Part shown: positions 9,429-19,300 of the stretch, one piece after another
Layout: each line of letters begins with the position of its first letter
Position numbering within the stretch: the stretch's first letter is position 1
From: CAJBVG01 sp044337515
Lineage (GTDB): Bacteria; Bacteroidota; Bacteroidia; Sphingobacteriales; Sphingobacteriaceae
Reading direction: 5' to 3'
DNA length: 64,000 nucleotides
NCBI GenBank assembly: GCA_044337515.1
Contig: JBIINK010000007.1
Location: forward strand, 1-64,000
Notes under the pieces: generated by a model
The model's input: the letters and a program-made list of their open reading frames with translations, nothing else
The model's database searches: none
Told to the model about the DNA's origin: nothing
Made by a program: the position numbers and the translations under genes

Positions 9429-10802
9429 ATGGCTAAATCTAAATCGGTTTTCTTTTGTCAGAGTTGTGGATATCAAGCGGCAAAATGGTTGGGCAATTGC
9501 CCATCGTGTGGGGAGTGGAATACATTTGTAGAAGAAGTAGTAGAGAAAAATACCGCTAAACCCGATTGGAAGCAATCATCTACAACACCACGCTCCAATA
9601 AACCTATTGCCATTGATCAGATTGAGAAAAATGCGGACGTTAGAATTAACGCTCAAGATGATGAATTGAACAGAGTATTAGGAGGTGGCATAGTGCCTGG
9701 ATCAATTGTATTAATTGGTGGTGAACCTGGTATTGGAAAATCAACCTTGCTATTACAATTAGCTCTACAACTTAAAACTAAAAAGATTTTATACATTTCT
9801 GGTGAAGAAAGTGAGCAACAAATAAAGATGCGTGCAATGCGTATGCAAAGTGCTGAATTCCCGAATTGCTTTATCCTAACCGAAACATCAACCCAAAATA
9901 TATTTAAACAAATTGAAGAATTACAACCGCAAATAGTGATTGTTGATTCTATTCAAACTTTATATTCAGCACACATAGAATCAACACCAGGTAGCGTTTC
10001 GCAGATTCGTGAGTGTACTGCAGAATTACTTCGTTTTGCAAAAGAAACCAATACCCCTGTTTTCTTAGTTGGTCATATTACCAAAGACGGTTCAATTGCT
10101 GGTCCGAAAATTTTAGAGCACATGGTGGATACTGTACTTCAGTTTGAAGGTGACAGACATCATACCTATAGAATATTACGTTCCATAAAAAACAGATTTG
10201 GTTCTACGAGTGAGTTAGGAATTTATGAAATGCGTGGAAACGGATTAAGAGAAGTTTCAAACCCTTCGGAAATATTAATATCTCAGCGTGATGAAGAATT
10301 GAGTGGTATCGCTATCTCGGTAACTATAGAAGGCATGCGCCCAATGTTGATTGAAGCACAAGCATTAGTAAGTGTTTCGGCCTATGGTACACCTCAACGT
10401 TCGGCTACAGGGTTTGATACCCGACGAATGAATATGCTTTTAGCAGTATTAGAAAAACGCTGTGGTTTTAGATTAGGGGTGAAAGATGTGTTTCTAAACA
10501 TTACAGGTGGTATAAAAGTAGAAGACCCTGCAATCGATTTAGGAGTAGTAAGTGCTATCATTTCATCACATGAAGACCTTGCCATCTCTAGTAAACATTG
10601 CTTCGCAGCGGAAGTTGGATTATCAGGAGAAATTAGAACCGTAAACAGAATAGAGCAAAGAATCTCTGAAGCCGAACGTTTAGGTTTTGAGAAGATATTT
10701 GTGTCGAGGTATGCTATTAAAGGACTTGATACCAAAAAATACAACATCGAAATCGTTCCTTTAAGCAAGTTAGAAGAGTTATTTCAACAATTATTTGGTT
10801 AG
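9429..10802 (+). CDS. radA: DNA repair protein RadA (Sms)
   Basis: RadA is a hexameric RecA-like helicase that extends recombination intermediates. The 457-aa protein has an N-terminal zinc finger (Cys10, Cys13, Cys24, Cys27), Walker A GGEPGIGKS at 97-105, the RadA-specific KNRFG motif at 254-258, and a C-terminal Lon-protease-like domain with ITGGIKVEDPAIDLGV. Length and order are normal. The gene stands alone on the plus strand, and its promoter is set almost directly against the ATG. Confidence 0.97.
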   Translation: MAKSKSVFFCQSCGYQAAKWLGNCPSCGEWNTFVEEVVEKNTAKPDWKQSSTTPRSNKPIAIDQIEKNADVRINAQDDELNRVLGGGIVPGSIVLIGGEPGIGKSTLLLQLALQLKTKKILYISGEESEQQIKMRAMRMQSAEFPNCFILTETSTQNIFKQIEELQPQIVIVDSIQTLYSAHIESTPGSVSQIRECTAELLRFAKETNTPVFLVGHITKDGSIAGPKILEHMVDTVLQFEGDRHHTYRILRSIKNRFGSTSELGIYEMRGNGLREVSNPSEILISQRDEELSGIAISVTIEGMRPMLIEAQALVSVSAYGTPQRSATGFDTRRMNMLLAVLEKRCGFRLGVKDVFLNITGGIKVEDPAIDLGVVSAIISSHEDLAISSKHCFAAEVGLSGEIRTVNRIEQRISEAERLGFEKIFVSRYAIKGLDTKKYNIEIVPLSKLEELFQQLFG

Positions 10803-10851
10803 AAATCAATTCATTCAGGCATTACTTTTTCGTTTTCGATTACCGATTTAC

Positions 10852-10859
10852 TATATTTG
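10852..10859 (+). promoter_or_regulatory. -7 promoter box of the DUF4920 gene
   Basis: TATATTTG matches TAnnTTTG, 24 nt upstream of the ATG at 10884. No clear TTTG -33 element was found. Confidence 0.55.
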
Positions 10860-10883
10860 CATCAAACAACAGATTAATATAAA

Positions 10884-11417
10884 ATGAGAAAAATTTTCTT
10901 AATGTTCGCTGCCGCTACTGTATTAGCTGCATGTTCTTCAGAACCAAAACAAAGCACAAGTGCTGATTCTACAACAGTTGAAACAGCTATGGGTAAATTC
11001 GATGCGTACGGTGAAGTAATTACTCCCGATAGCGCAATTGATGCAACATTATTAGTTGCTGAAATGGGCAATGCTCCAACATATGATGCTAAAATTAAAG
11101 GTACAGTTGTAGATGTTTGTGTGAAAAAAGGATGCTGGATGTCTGTTGAATTAGGTAATGGCGAAATGATGCGCGTTACTTTTAAAGACTACGGTTTTTT
11201 CGTTCCTGCAGATAAAGAGAAAATGGTTGGTCAAAATGTAATCATCCAAGGAACTGCAAAATTTGAAACCATAACAGTAGCTGATCAAAAACACTACGCA
11301 GAAGATGGTGGTGAATCTAAAGAAGTAATAGATGCGATTAAAGAAGATAAAAACGAATTATCATTCGAAGCAATTGGAGTATTAGTTCCTCAAGCAGAAG
11401 CTAAAAAAGCAATTTAA
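10884..11417 (+). CDS. DUF4920 lipoprotein
   Basis: A 177-aa protein with a lipoprotein signal peptide ending at the lipobox LAAC (Cys17). The mature part fits the DUF4920 family, a small beta-rich OB-like domain common in Bacteroidota, with KGTVVDVCVKKGCWMSVELG and KDYGFFVPAD. Two Cys residues in CVKKGC may form a bond or bind a ligand. The biochemical role is unknown. It is a monocistronic unit with its own promoter and a strong terminator 16 nt after the stop. Confidence 0.85.
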   Translation: MRKIFLMFAAATVLAACSSEPKQSTSADSTTVETAMGKFDAYGEVITPDSAIDATLLVAEMGNAPTYDAKIKGTVVDVCVKKGCWMSVELGNGEMMRVTFKDYGFFVPADKEKMVGQNVIIQGTAKFETITVADQKHYAEDGGESKEVIDAIKEDKNELSFEAIGVLVPQAEAKKAI

Positions 11418-11433
11418 TCTCTAAAAAAATATC

Positions 11434-11468
11434 AAAAAAGCCTCGAATTTATTCGGGGCTTTTTTTTT
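11434..11468 (+). terminator. intrinsic terminator
   Basis: AGCCTCGAA pairs with TTCGGGGCT (one G-T pair) around a TTTA loop, preceded by A6 and followed by T8. It is a standard terminator for the DUF4920 gene. Confidence 0.92.
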
Positions 11469-11476
11469 GAATTTAT

Positions 11477-11553
11477 AATTGGTGGCACCACTTAAGTCAT
11501 GCCACCAATTACCTGCATTTATGCATGTTTTTTAAAAAAGTTGCATAAATGCA
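11477..11553. repeat. REP-like element, copy 1
   Basis: An 11-bp inverted repeat AATTGGTGGCA / TGCCACCAATT (11477-11510) surrounds a CACTTAAGTCA loop. It is followed by TGCATTTATGCA (11514-11525) and its exact inverse TGCATAAATGCA (11542-11553). Bases 11478-11518 are identical to 54178-54218, 43 kb away, where a HUH transposase gene follows. It lies between the DUF4920 terminator and hpt. Confidence 0.85.
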
Positions 11554-11684
11554 ACTTTTCCCCTCTCATGCAATTTATTCGCCATCTTTTAACTGAATAC
11601 TTTGAAATTATTTGATTTTTTAAATTCAAATAGAATGATTTAAGTAATTTTTTGTTCATTTTTAACAAAAACGGTATCGGAAAC

Positions 11685-12218
11685 ATGTCTACCCTAATTG
11701 TAAATAATAAAAAATTCGAATTATATATCTCGTCTGAGTTAATTCAAAATAGAATTACTGAATTAGCCGCGCAAATAGAAGCCGATTATAAGGATATTGA
11801 AGTTTGTTTCGTATCGGTACTAAACGGTGCACTCTATTTTACCTCCGATTTAATGTTGAACTACCCAAAGCCTTGTACCTTGCAAACCGTAAAGTGTAAA
11901 TCATACGAAGGACTAAGCAGCACTGGTAAAATTGAATTTCAGCTTCCGTTCAATGACCAAATCAACAATAAGCATGTAATACTTTTGGAAGATATTATTG
12001 ATACAGGCACCACACTCACTTTCCTCCTCGAAGAGATAAAAGCATATCAACCAGCATCAGTTAAAATATGTACTCTTCTCTTAAAACCCGATGCATTAAC
12101 TCATCCCTTAAGCATTGACTACATTGGTTTCGAAATACCGAATGCTTTTGTGTTGGGCTATGGCCTTGACTATGACGGACTAGGACGAAACTACAAAGAC
12201 ATCTACAAAATTATTTAA
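11685..12218 (+). CDS. hpt: hypoxanthine phosphoribosyltransferase
   Basis: This enzyme salvages hypoxanthine or guanine to IMP or GMP using PRPP. The 177-aa protein has the type I PRTase fold and the PRPP loop EDIIDTGTTL, preceded by VSVLNGALYF and the flexible loop KCKSYEGLSS. ATG at 11685 is preferred over an in-frame start at 11652, because the upstream 11 residues (MFIFNKNGIGN) are not family-like and 177 aa is the usual length. About 130 nt of leader lies between the REP-like element and the start, and no riboswitch was recognised there. Confidence 0.93.
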   Translation: MSTLIVNNKKFELYISSELIQNRITELAAQIEADYKDIEVCFVSVLNGALYFTSDLMLNYPKPCTLQTVKCKSYEGLSSTGKIEFQLPFNDQINNKHVILLEDIIDTGTTLTFLLEEIKAYQPASVKICTLLLKPDALTHPLSIDYIGFEIPNAFVLGYGLDYDGLGRNYKDIYKII

Positions 12219-12221
12219 CAG

Positions 12222-12267
12222 TTTTTTCGACAATTCGACTGTTCGGCCTTTCGACATTTCGAAAAAA
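12222..12267. terminator. inverted repeat between hpt and carB
   Basis: TTTTTTCGA (12222-12230) pairs with TCGAAAAAA (12259-12267), and the word TTCGAC occurs three times in the interval. It begins 3 nt after the hpt stop and is followed by a separate promoter for carB, so it probably ends hpt transcription. Confidence 0.45.
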
Positions 12268-12271
12268 AGGA

Positions 12272-12279
12272 TACCTTTG
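12272..12279 (+). promoter_or_regulatory. -7 promoter box of carB
   Basis: TACCTTTG matches TAnnTTTG. TTTC at 12249-12252 sits 19 nt upstream as a weak -33. The leader to the carB ATG would be about 17 nt. Confidence 0.55.
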
Positions 12280-12301
12280 GCCAATTTATAGCCTTCCTAT
12301 T

Positions 12302-15115
12302 ATGCCAAAAGATCAATCCATAAAATCAGTATTAATTATCGGTTCAGGTCCAATTATCATCGGACAAGCCTGCGAATTCGATTATTCTGGCTCTCAAGCT
12401 GCCTTATCTTTAAAAGAAGAAGGCATTGAAGTGTCGATTATCAACTCGAATCCGGCTACCATCATGACCGATAAGGTTATTGCTGACCATGTGTATTTAT
12501 TACCACTTACCTGCGAATCAATTGAGCAAATTTTACAAGAACGTAAAATTGATGCGGTAATTCCTACCATGGGCGGACAAACAGCCTTGAATCTAGCAGT
12601 TGAAGCAGATGAGCGTGGAATTTGGAAGAAATATGGCGTAGTAATTAAAGGTGTGGCGATTGCTGCCATCGAAAAAACTGAAAACCGTGAGGAGTTCCGT
12701 AAATTGATGATAGAAATTGGTGTAGGTATTGCCAACTCTAGAATAGCAAACTCTTACCTAGAAGGGAAAGAAGCCGCACAAGAAATAGGATACCCACTAG
12801 TAATTCGCCCATCATATACCTTAGGAGGTTACGGAGGTGGATTCGTTCACAATAAAGATGAAATTGATGAAGCATTAAACCACGGTTTACAAGCTTCTCC
12901 AACACATGAGGTGTTAGTAGAACAAGCGGTTATTGGTTGGAAAGAATACGAATTAGAATTACTTCGTGATAATAATGATAACATCATTATCATTTGCTCT
13001 ATAGAAAACTTCGACCCAATGGGTATTCATACAGGCGACTCTATTACGGTTGCTCCTGCCATGACGTTATCGGATCGTTGTTACCAAGAGATGCGTAACC
13101 ATGCCATAAAGATGATGCGCTCGATTGGTGATTTCGCTGGTGGATGTAATGTTCAGTTCTCTGTGAACCCAGATACCGAAGAAATTATTGCCATCGAAAT
13201 TAATCCTAGAGTTTCTCGTTCATCAGCCTTAGCTTCTAAAGCTACTGGATATCCAATCGCAAAGATTGCTGCAAAATTAGCAATCGGTTATAACCTTGAT
13301 GAAATTGAAAATCAAATTACCAAAACTACTTCAGCATATTTTGAACCAACTTTAGATTACGTTATCGTAAAAATTCCTAGATGGAACTTCGATAAATTTA
13401 AAGGTGCCAACAGAACACTAGGCTTACAAATGAAATCGGTTGGTGAAGTAATGGCGATTGGTAGAAGCTTCAACGAAGCCTTACAAAAAGCTTGTCAATC
13501 TTTAGAAATAAATAGAATTGGATTAGGTGCCGATGGTAAGCAAAGCAGAAACCTTGAAGAAATAATGAAAGGCTTAGAGAACGCAAGTTGGGATCGTTTA
13601 TTCCATGTGCGTGATGCTTTAAGTTTAGGTGTGCCAATTACATCAGTACAAAAAGCGACTAAAATTGATCGTTGGTTCTTAATGCAAATTAATGAACTGG
13701 TAAATATCGAATTAGAAGTAAAACGTTATTCACTAGCTAATATTCCTACCGATGTTTTGTTCAACGCAAAACAAAAAGGATTTTCTGATTTACAAATTGC
13801 ATACTTACTTGGTGTTACCGAAGATGAAGTTTACGATAAAAGAAAATCTTTAAACATGCGTAGAGTATATAAAATGGTAGATACTTGCGCTGCAGAATTC
13901 CCAGCACAAACTCCATATTTCTACTCAACATTCGAAGGTGAAAACGAATCAATAGTTTCTGATAAGAAAAAAATTATCGTACTAGGTTCTGGTCCGAATC
14001 GTATTGGGCAAGGTATCGAATTCGATTACTCTTGCGTACACGGTTTAATGGCTGCAAAAGAATCAGGTTACGAAGCCATCATGATTAACTGTAATCCTGA
14101 AACGGTTTCTACCGACTTTAACATGGCCGATAAATTATACTTCGAGCCAGTATTCTGGGAACATGTTCGTGAGATTATCGATTTAGAAAAACCAGAAGGT
14201 GTGATTGTTCAGTTAGGTGGACAAACTGCATTGAAAATGGCAGAAGATTTACACCGCAACGGAATAAAAATTATTGGTACCTCTTATGATAATATGGACA
14301 TCGCTGAAGACCGTGGTAGATTCTCGGATCTATTGCACGATTTAGGAATTCCATATCCGAAATATGGTGTTGCTGAAACTGCTGATGAAGCGATTAAGGT
14401 TGCCAAAGAAGTAGGTTACCCAGTGTTGGTTCGTCCGAGTTATGTACTCGGTGGACAAGGCATGAGCATCGTAATTAATGATGAAGAGTTAGAAAAAGCT
14501 GTTGTAAAATTATTAAGAGACATCCCTGGAAATAGAATATTAATTGACCATTTCTTGGATCGTGCTGAAGAAGCAGAATCGGATTCGATTAGTGATGGAA
14601 CAGATGTTCACATTGTAGGATTAATGGAACACATTGAGCCTGCTGGTATTCACTCTGGAGATTCGAGTGCGGTACTTCCACCATTCGACTTATCACCAAA
14701 AGTGATTGGTTTAATGGAAGAGTATACTGTGAAATTAGCCAAAGCATTAAACGTTTTAGGTTTACTAAACATTCAGTTCGCCATTAAGAAAGAAGAAGTG
14801 TATGTTATTGAAGCGAACCCACGTGCATCTCGTACGGTACCATTTATTGCGAAAGCATACGATGTACCTTACATCAACATTGCAGCGAAAGTGATGATTG
14901 GTGCAAATAAGTTAAAAGACTTTAAAATAGAACGTAAGTTAACGGGTTATGCTATTAAAGAACCTGTTTTCTCTTTCCATAAATTCCCTGAAGTGAAGAA
15001 AGAGTTAGGACCTGAAATGAGATCAACAGGTGAAGCAATTCGTTTCATTAAAGATTTAGAAGATCCTTACTTCCGTCAGTTGTACAAAGAGAAATCGATG
15101 TACTTAAGTAAATAA
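12302..15115 (+). CDS. carB: carbamoyl-phosphate synthase large subunit, short form
   Basis: CarB makes carbamoyl phosphate from glutamine-derived ammonia, bicarbonate and two ATP, for arginine and pyrimidine synthesis. The protein is a tandem duplication of ATP-grasp units: the first begins with IGSGPIIIGQACEFDYSG and the second, near residue 560, with LGSGPNRIGQGIEFDYSC. Its length is 937 aa against about 1070 in Escherichia coli. It stops at EAIRFIKDLEDPYFRQLYKEK, where the C-terminal allosteric MGS-like domain would begin. The end looks natural, because pnuC follows after 7 nt. carA is not in the window. Confidence 0.96.
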   Translation: MPKDQSIKSVLIIGSGPIIIGQACEFDYSGSQAALSLKEEGIEVSIINSNPATIMTDKVIADHVYLLPLTCESIEQILQERKIDAVIPTMGGQTALNLAVEADERGIWKKYGVVIKGVAIAAIEKTENREEFRKLMIEIGVGIANSRIANSYLEGKEAAQEIGYPLVIRPSYTLGGYGGGFVHNKDEIDEALNHGLQASPTHEVLVEQAVIGWKEYELELLRDNNDNIIIICSIENFDPMGIHTGDSITVAPAMTLSDRCYQEMRNHAIKMMRSIGDFAGGCNVQFSVNPDTEEIIAIEINPRVSRSSALASKATGYPIAKIAAKLAIGYNLDEIENQITKTTSAYFEPTLDYVIVKIPRWNFDKFKGANRTLGLQMKSVGEVMAIGRSFNEALQKACQSLEINRIGLGADGKQSRNLEEIMKGLENASWDRLFHVRDALSLGVPITSVQKATKIDRWFLMQINELVNIELEVKRYSLANIPTDVLFNAKQKGFSDLQIAYLLGVTEDEVYDKRKSLNMRRVYKMVDTCAAEFPAQTPYFYSTFEGENESIVSDKKKIIVLGSGPNRIGQGIEFDYSCVHGLMAAKESGYEAIMINCNPETVSTDFNMADKLYFEPVFWEHVREIIDLEKPEGVIVQLGGQTALKMAEDLHRNGIKIIGTSYDNMDIAEDRGRFSDLLHDLGIPYPKYGVAETADEAIKVAKEVGYPVLVRPSYVLGGQGMSIVINDEELEKAVVKLLRDIPGNRILIDHFLDRAEEAESDSISDGTDVHIVGLMEHIEPAGIHSGDSSAVLPPFDLSPKVIGLMEEYTVKLAKALNVLGLLNIQFAIKKEEVYVIEANPRASRTVPFIAKAYDVPYINIAAKVMIGANKLKDFKIERKLTGYAIKEPVFSFHKFPEVKKELGPEMRSTGEAIRFIKDLEDPYFRQLYKEKSMYLSK

Positions 15116-15122
15116 TTTTCTA

Positions 15123-15680
15123 ATGAACGCTATTGAAATCATTGGGTTTGTAACAGCTGTTCTTGGAATTTATTTAACTGCTAAAAAAAATATTATCGCA
15201 TGGCCAATTCTCATTCTGAGTTCATTGGCCTATGCTTATTTTTTCTTCGAGATAAAACTTTACGCCGACTTCTCTTTGCAATTCTTTTTTGTAGCTACTT
15301 CTATTTTCGCATGGATTAATTGGAAGAAATCTATGGCGAATGAACATGCATTTGTTGTACACCGATTAGCAATAAAAAACATCACCGGATTATTTTTATT
15401 AATTGCATTTTCAGGAATTATAATTGCAAAAATTTTAACGAAGTTTTCTGATGCAACGTATGCAGAATACGATAGCATTTTGTTTAGTGCAAGTATTGTG
15501 GCATCCATTCTATCAGCAAAAATGTTTTTAGAAAATTGGTATTTCTGGATTGTTATTAATTTATCGTACATCGTTTTGTATATTTATAAAGAAGCGTATT
15601 TAACCGCAGTACTTTATGCCATACTCGTTGCACTAGCTGTGTTAGGTTTACGTGAGTGGAAGAAACAATTACATGCTTAA
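15123..15680 (+). CDS. pnuC: nicotinamide riboside transporter PnuC
   Basis: PnuC is an inner-membrane facilitator for nicotinamide riboside, driven by phosphorylation of the imported substrate. The 185-aa protein is almost wholly made of membrane helices and contains the family segment WPILILSSLAYAYFFFEIKL and a second aromatic-rich helix with ENWYFWIVINLSYIVLYIYK. The next gene encodes a ribosylnicotinamide-kinase-like protein and overlaps its 3' end by 8 nt, which supports nicotinamide riboside over thiamine as substrate. A PnuT-type thiamine role cannot be wholly excluded. Confidence 0.9.
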   Translation: MNAIEIIGFVTAVLGIYLTAKKNIIAWPILILSSLAYAYFFFEIKLYADFSLQFFFVATSIFAWINWKKSMANEHAFVVHRLAIKNITGLFLLIAFSGIIIAKILTKFSDATYAEYDSILFSASIVASILSAKMFLENWYFWIVINLSYIVLYIYKEAYLTAVLYAILVALAVLGLREWKKQLHA

Positions 15681-16194
15681 AATAGCCATCATTGGTCCAG
15701 AATCTACAGGTAAGTCGGAAATGGCTGCCTACCTCGCCAAGCATTTTAATTGTTTGTGGGTACCCGAGTATGCACGTGAATATTGTGCAAACTTAGACAG
15801 AGAATGTACCATAGAAGATGAAATCAATATGTTTCACGGACAGTTAGCCTTAGAACACAAAATTGAAAAAGAAGCACTCGAAAATAATCATCCTTATTTA
15901 TTTTGCGACACCACCATCATTACTGTAAAAGTATGGTGCGAACACGTGTTCGGATATTGTCCACCCGAAGTAGAACAAGAATACCAAACTAGGCATTACG
16001 ATTTGTATTTAGTAATGAAAGACGACTTGCCTTGGCAAGATGATCCACTCCGAAATTTCCCAGGCGAACGCGCTTACTTTATGGAATGGTATACTCGACT
16101 TATGGAAGAAAAAGGAGCGAAGTATGAGATTGTTGATGGAATAGGGAATAGTAGATTTGAGAAAGCGGTGAAAGAATTAGGAATTAAGACTTAA
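15673..16194 (+). CDS. NadR-like ribosylnicotinamide kinase
   Basis: A P-loop kinase of 173 aa with Walker A GPESTGKS at 8-15 and the NadR-type segments VPEYAREY, FCDTTIITVKVWCEHVFG and DDPLRNFPGERAYF. In Escherichia coli NadR this kinase domain is fused to a DNA-binding and an adenylyltransferase domain; here only the kinase is present. It should trap imported nicotinamide riboside as NMN for NAD synthesis. ATG at 15673 overlaps the last 8 nt of pnuC, so the two are translationally coupled; a start at 15652 would overlap further and is less likely. Confidence 0.88.
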   Translation: MLKIAIIGPESTGKSEMAAYLAKHFNCLWVPEYAREYCANLDRECTIEDEINMFHGQLALEHKIEKEALENNHPYLFCDTTIITVKVWCEHVFGYCPPEVEQEYQTRHYDLYLVMKDDLPWQDDPLRNFPGERAYFMEWYTRLMEEKGAKYEIVDGIGNSRFEKAVKELGIKT

Positions 16195-16235
16195 TTAATA
16201 ATATGTTCCATGTTATCAAATATATATCTACATTC

Positions 16236-16271
16236 AAATAAATATTACTACTACAAGTAATATATTTATTT
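16236..16271. promoter_or_regulatory. AT-only inverted repeat upstream of the T9SS cargo operon
   Basis: AAATAAATATTACT (16236-16249) pairs with AGTAATATATTTATTT (16256-16271), leaving a 2-nt bulge and a 6-nt loop. It lies 42 nt after the kinase gene and 32 nt before the next ATG. It may end the upstream transcript or control the cargo operon. No consensus -7 box was found here. Confidence 0.45.
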
Positions 16272-16303
16272 ATTAATGAATAAATAATTTAAAACTATTC
16301 AAC

Positions 16304-19300
16304 ATGAAACGTAGGCTTATATTTCTTATTTTATTTTTAATTGGCTCTTTTAGATTATTTGGACAAATATTAAATGATGAACCAACCTTTGATTCAATTA
16401 AAAAACAGTTTTACAACTTTACGGTGGGTAAAAATGATACAAGTTTTGACGGTGGTAACACTCAATATAAAAGATTTGTAAGTGAAATGGATTATAAGTT
16501 TAACAAATCTTCAAAAATTTCAGATTATGTAAATGCTGTACATAATTTTAACAATTCGATTTCAAATAATAGTATTTCTACAGCAAATTCTGCTCTGATC
16601 TCAGATTGGTTTAATATAGGACCTAATAAAGATTTAATTTCTAGTATAGGTAGAGTAACAGCTATTTGGGTTAATCCACAATCTCCTTATAATGTAATTA
16701 TAGGTACAAGAAGTAGTGGGATATGGAAAACAAAAGGCGGTTATGTTAATCCTGTCTGGGAATGTATTACTCCAAACATGAAAGCTTGTGGGATTTCTTC
16801 AATTGCAGTAGCAACTGATACAAATGTTATATATGCTTCAACTTCTTTTTCTGGGAGTTTGGTTTCTTTTTATGGAGGAGGATTAATTAAAAGTTATGAT
16901 GGTGGATCAACTTGGCAACGAGAACAGGATTCAGAATTCCCTGTAGGTTTTTTGGGAAATAGTGGAAGTAATGGGAAAAGATTTACAATTCCATTAGCAT
17001 TTAAACCAAATTCATACGAATTACTTATTGGTTGTGAGAAGAAAGTTTGGAAAAAGCATTGTGAAGAAAATAATCAGTATTGGGATTTATTAGCTAAGTC
17101 TGATTTAAGTGCCCTTAGTAGTTCCTTAATTATAACAAGTATTCAGTTTAATGATGATAATCCTAATATTGCAATTTTCAAAGGCGATTTCGACACTCAT
17201 TTATTTACAAAATATACCTTAGATGGTGGCAATATATGGAAAAATTTTACTTATAATACAAGTGCAAACTATTTTAATAAGCCTTCAGGTGCCACTGATT
17301 TTGAATGTTTAATTAGTAGCACGTTCTATAATAATGATATTTATTTGTTGATAGCTACGAAATACTCAGTAAATTCTAATAAAACATTAAAGGGTAGATT
17401 AATTAGATTTGCTCAAGACGTAAATGGCAATTTTGTTGAAACATCAAATAAATGGGATATTAATAATTTTAATTCAGACACCGAAGAACCTATTTTTAAA
17501 GGCATCTTAGGTGAGATGGTCATTTCGTATAATAATATATCTCAAAAGTATGAATGTATATATGGACAAACACAAGGAGTAATTAAGAAAGGTATATTTG
17601 ATAATAATATTTCTGAAATTTCTTTTTATAGTTTCTCATATTATTTACCCTCTACTGGAGATGGAGATACGCATGCCGACATCAGAGATATCTATCAATT
17701 AAAAAGTAACTCTATAAATACTTCGCCTATATTTATAGCAACAGATGGTGGTGTTAGTATGGCAAATTCATTACCTACATATGCATATGATTGGACAAAC
17801 ATAAATGGAATCGGTTTGACTATTTCCGAAAGTTTGGGATTTAATAATTCGGAGTTCGATAAGTTTTATTACGCTTTTGGTGGTTACGATGGAAATTCAT
17901 GGATAAGAAAGAGACAAAATGGTAATCTTATTTTTACTCAAGACACAAAATCAATATCTATTATTAAAACTTTACCTGCAGATGCATTTGATGTAACAAT
18001 TAGTAAAAAATATGATATTGATCAAAAAAACATTGTAGCCACAATTAATGGTAGTGGGTATGATTTTAGTGTATTAAACTACGATTATAGGCCAGGTAAT
18101 TATGGAGGCTACCTGCCTCCATCTTCAATAGATACAAAATACGAGAATAATTATTTTCAACGCCAAAATGATTTTGATTTTGATGGCGGATTATATAGTA
18201 CCACTAGTGATGTATTCTATTACCCTAAATATTTTGAAACCACAAATCAATCCCATGCACCCTCATGGACTAATAAAAGCACAACAGATTATTTTGAGTC
18301 TAATAATACATCTCCAATAAAAACAAGAGGTGCAATCTCAGCATTTAGATTTTTTGAGGATGCCAATGGTATTACACATTCTATTTATACCATGAAAGGT
18401 GTAGTTGATGTAAATGAATTTTCTGATACAAAAAGTAGAGTTATATCTGTTAAGTATGACCCAAATAGTGCAACAGCAGATTTAAAATATATAAGAACTG
18501 ATATTACTCCCTTTAATGTCTATAATAGTAATAGGGATTTGGTGCCTAATAATACTGTTTATGAAACTTGGGCACAAGACATTGAATATAATGATAATAA
18601 CCCAGAAGAAGTTTGGATTGCATTTGGAGGATTAAGAGGTCTGAATGGAATTGGGAGGGTTTTCAAAAGACAATATGACATCAATACAAACAGTTATCAA
18701 TGGTTTGATTTTAGTAATGGGTTACCAGACTTTCCGGTTCTATGTTTAGTTTATTGGAAGGGATCTGATGACATAATTTTTGCCGGTACTGATGTAGGTG
18801 TCTATTATTATGATAAGCTAAATAATACATGGACGCCATTCATGAATAGCTTTCCATATTCAACTGTAAATGATCTTGAGATAAATTATTGTTCAAATAG
18901 TTTAAGAGCAAGTACATCGGGGCGAGGAATCTGGGAGACTACATTACCTGATATTGGATTTGATAATGAATTGCCAATTGAAATTACAAGTAACCAACTT
19001 TGGAATACAACAAGAGACACCTATAAAAATGTTCTTATAAAAAGTGGTGCAACTTTAACTATTGAAGGAAATCATAATAGTAATGACAATACTAATTCAG
19101 TAGAAATCAGAATTCCTAAAGAAAGACAAATTATGGTTGAACCAGGAGGAAAACTTATTATTTCTGGTGCTACGATTACCAATCATTGTGATTTATGGGA
19201 TGGTATTCGCGTAATTGGACAAAAATCAAGTTTTCAAACAGATGAAAATCAAGGAAGAATTATTCTTAAAAATGGAGCAATAATTGAAAATGCAAGGACT

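Noticed and set aside
11652..11684. N-terminal extension of hpt
   Set aside because: The 11 extra residues are not family-like, and the protein from ATG 11685 has the usual length.
12302..15115. Frameshifted or truncated carB
   Set aside because: The stop falls at a domain border and the next gene follows after 7 nt, so a natural short form is more likely.
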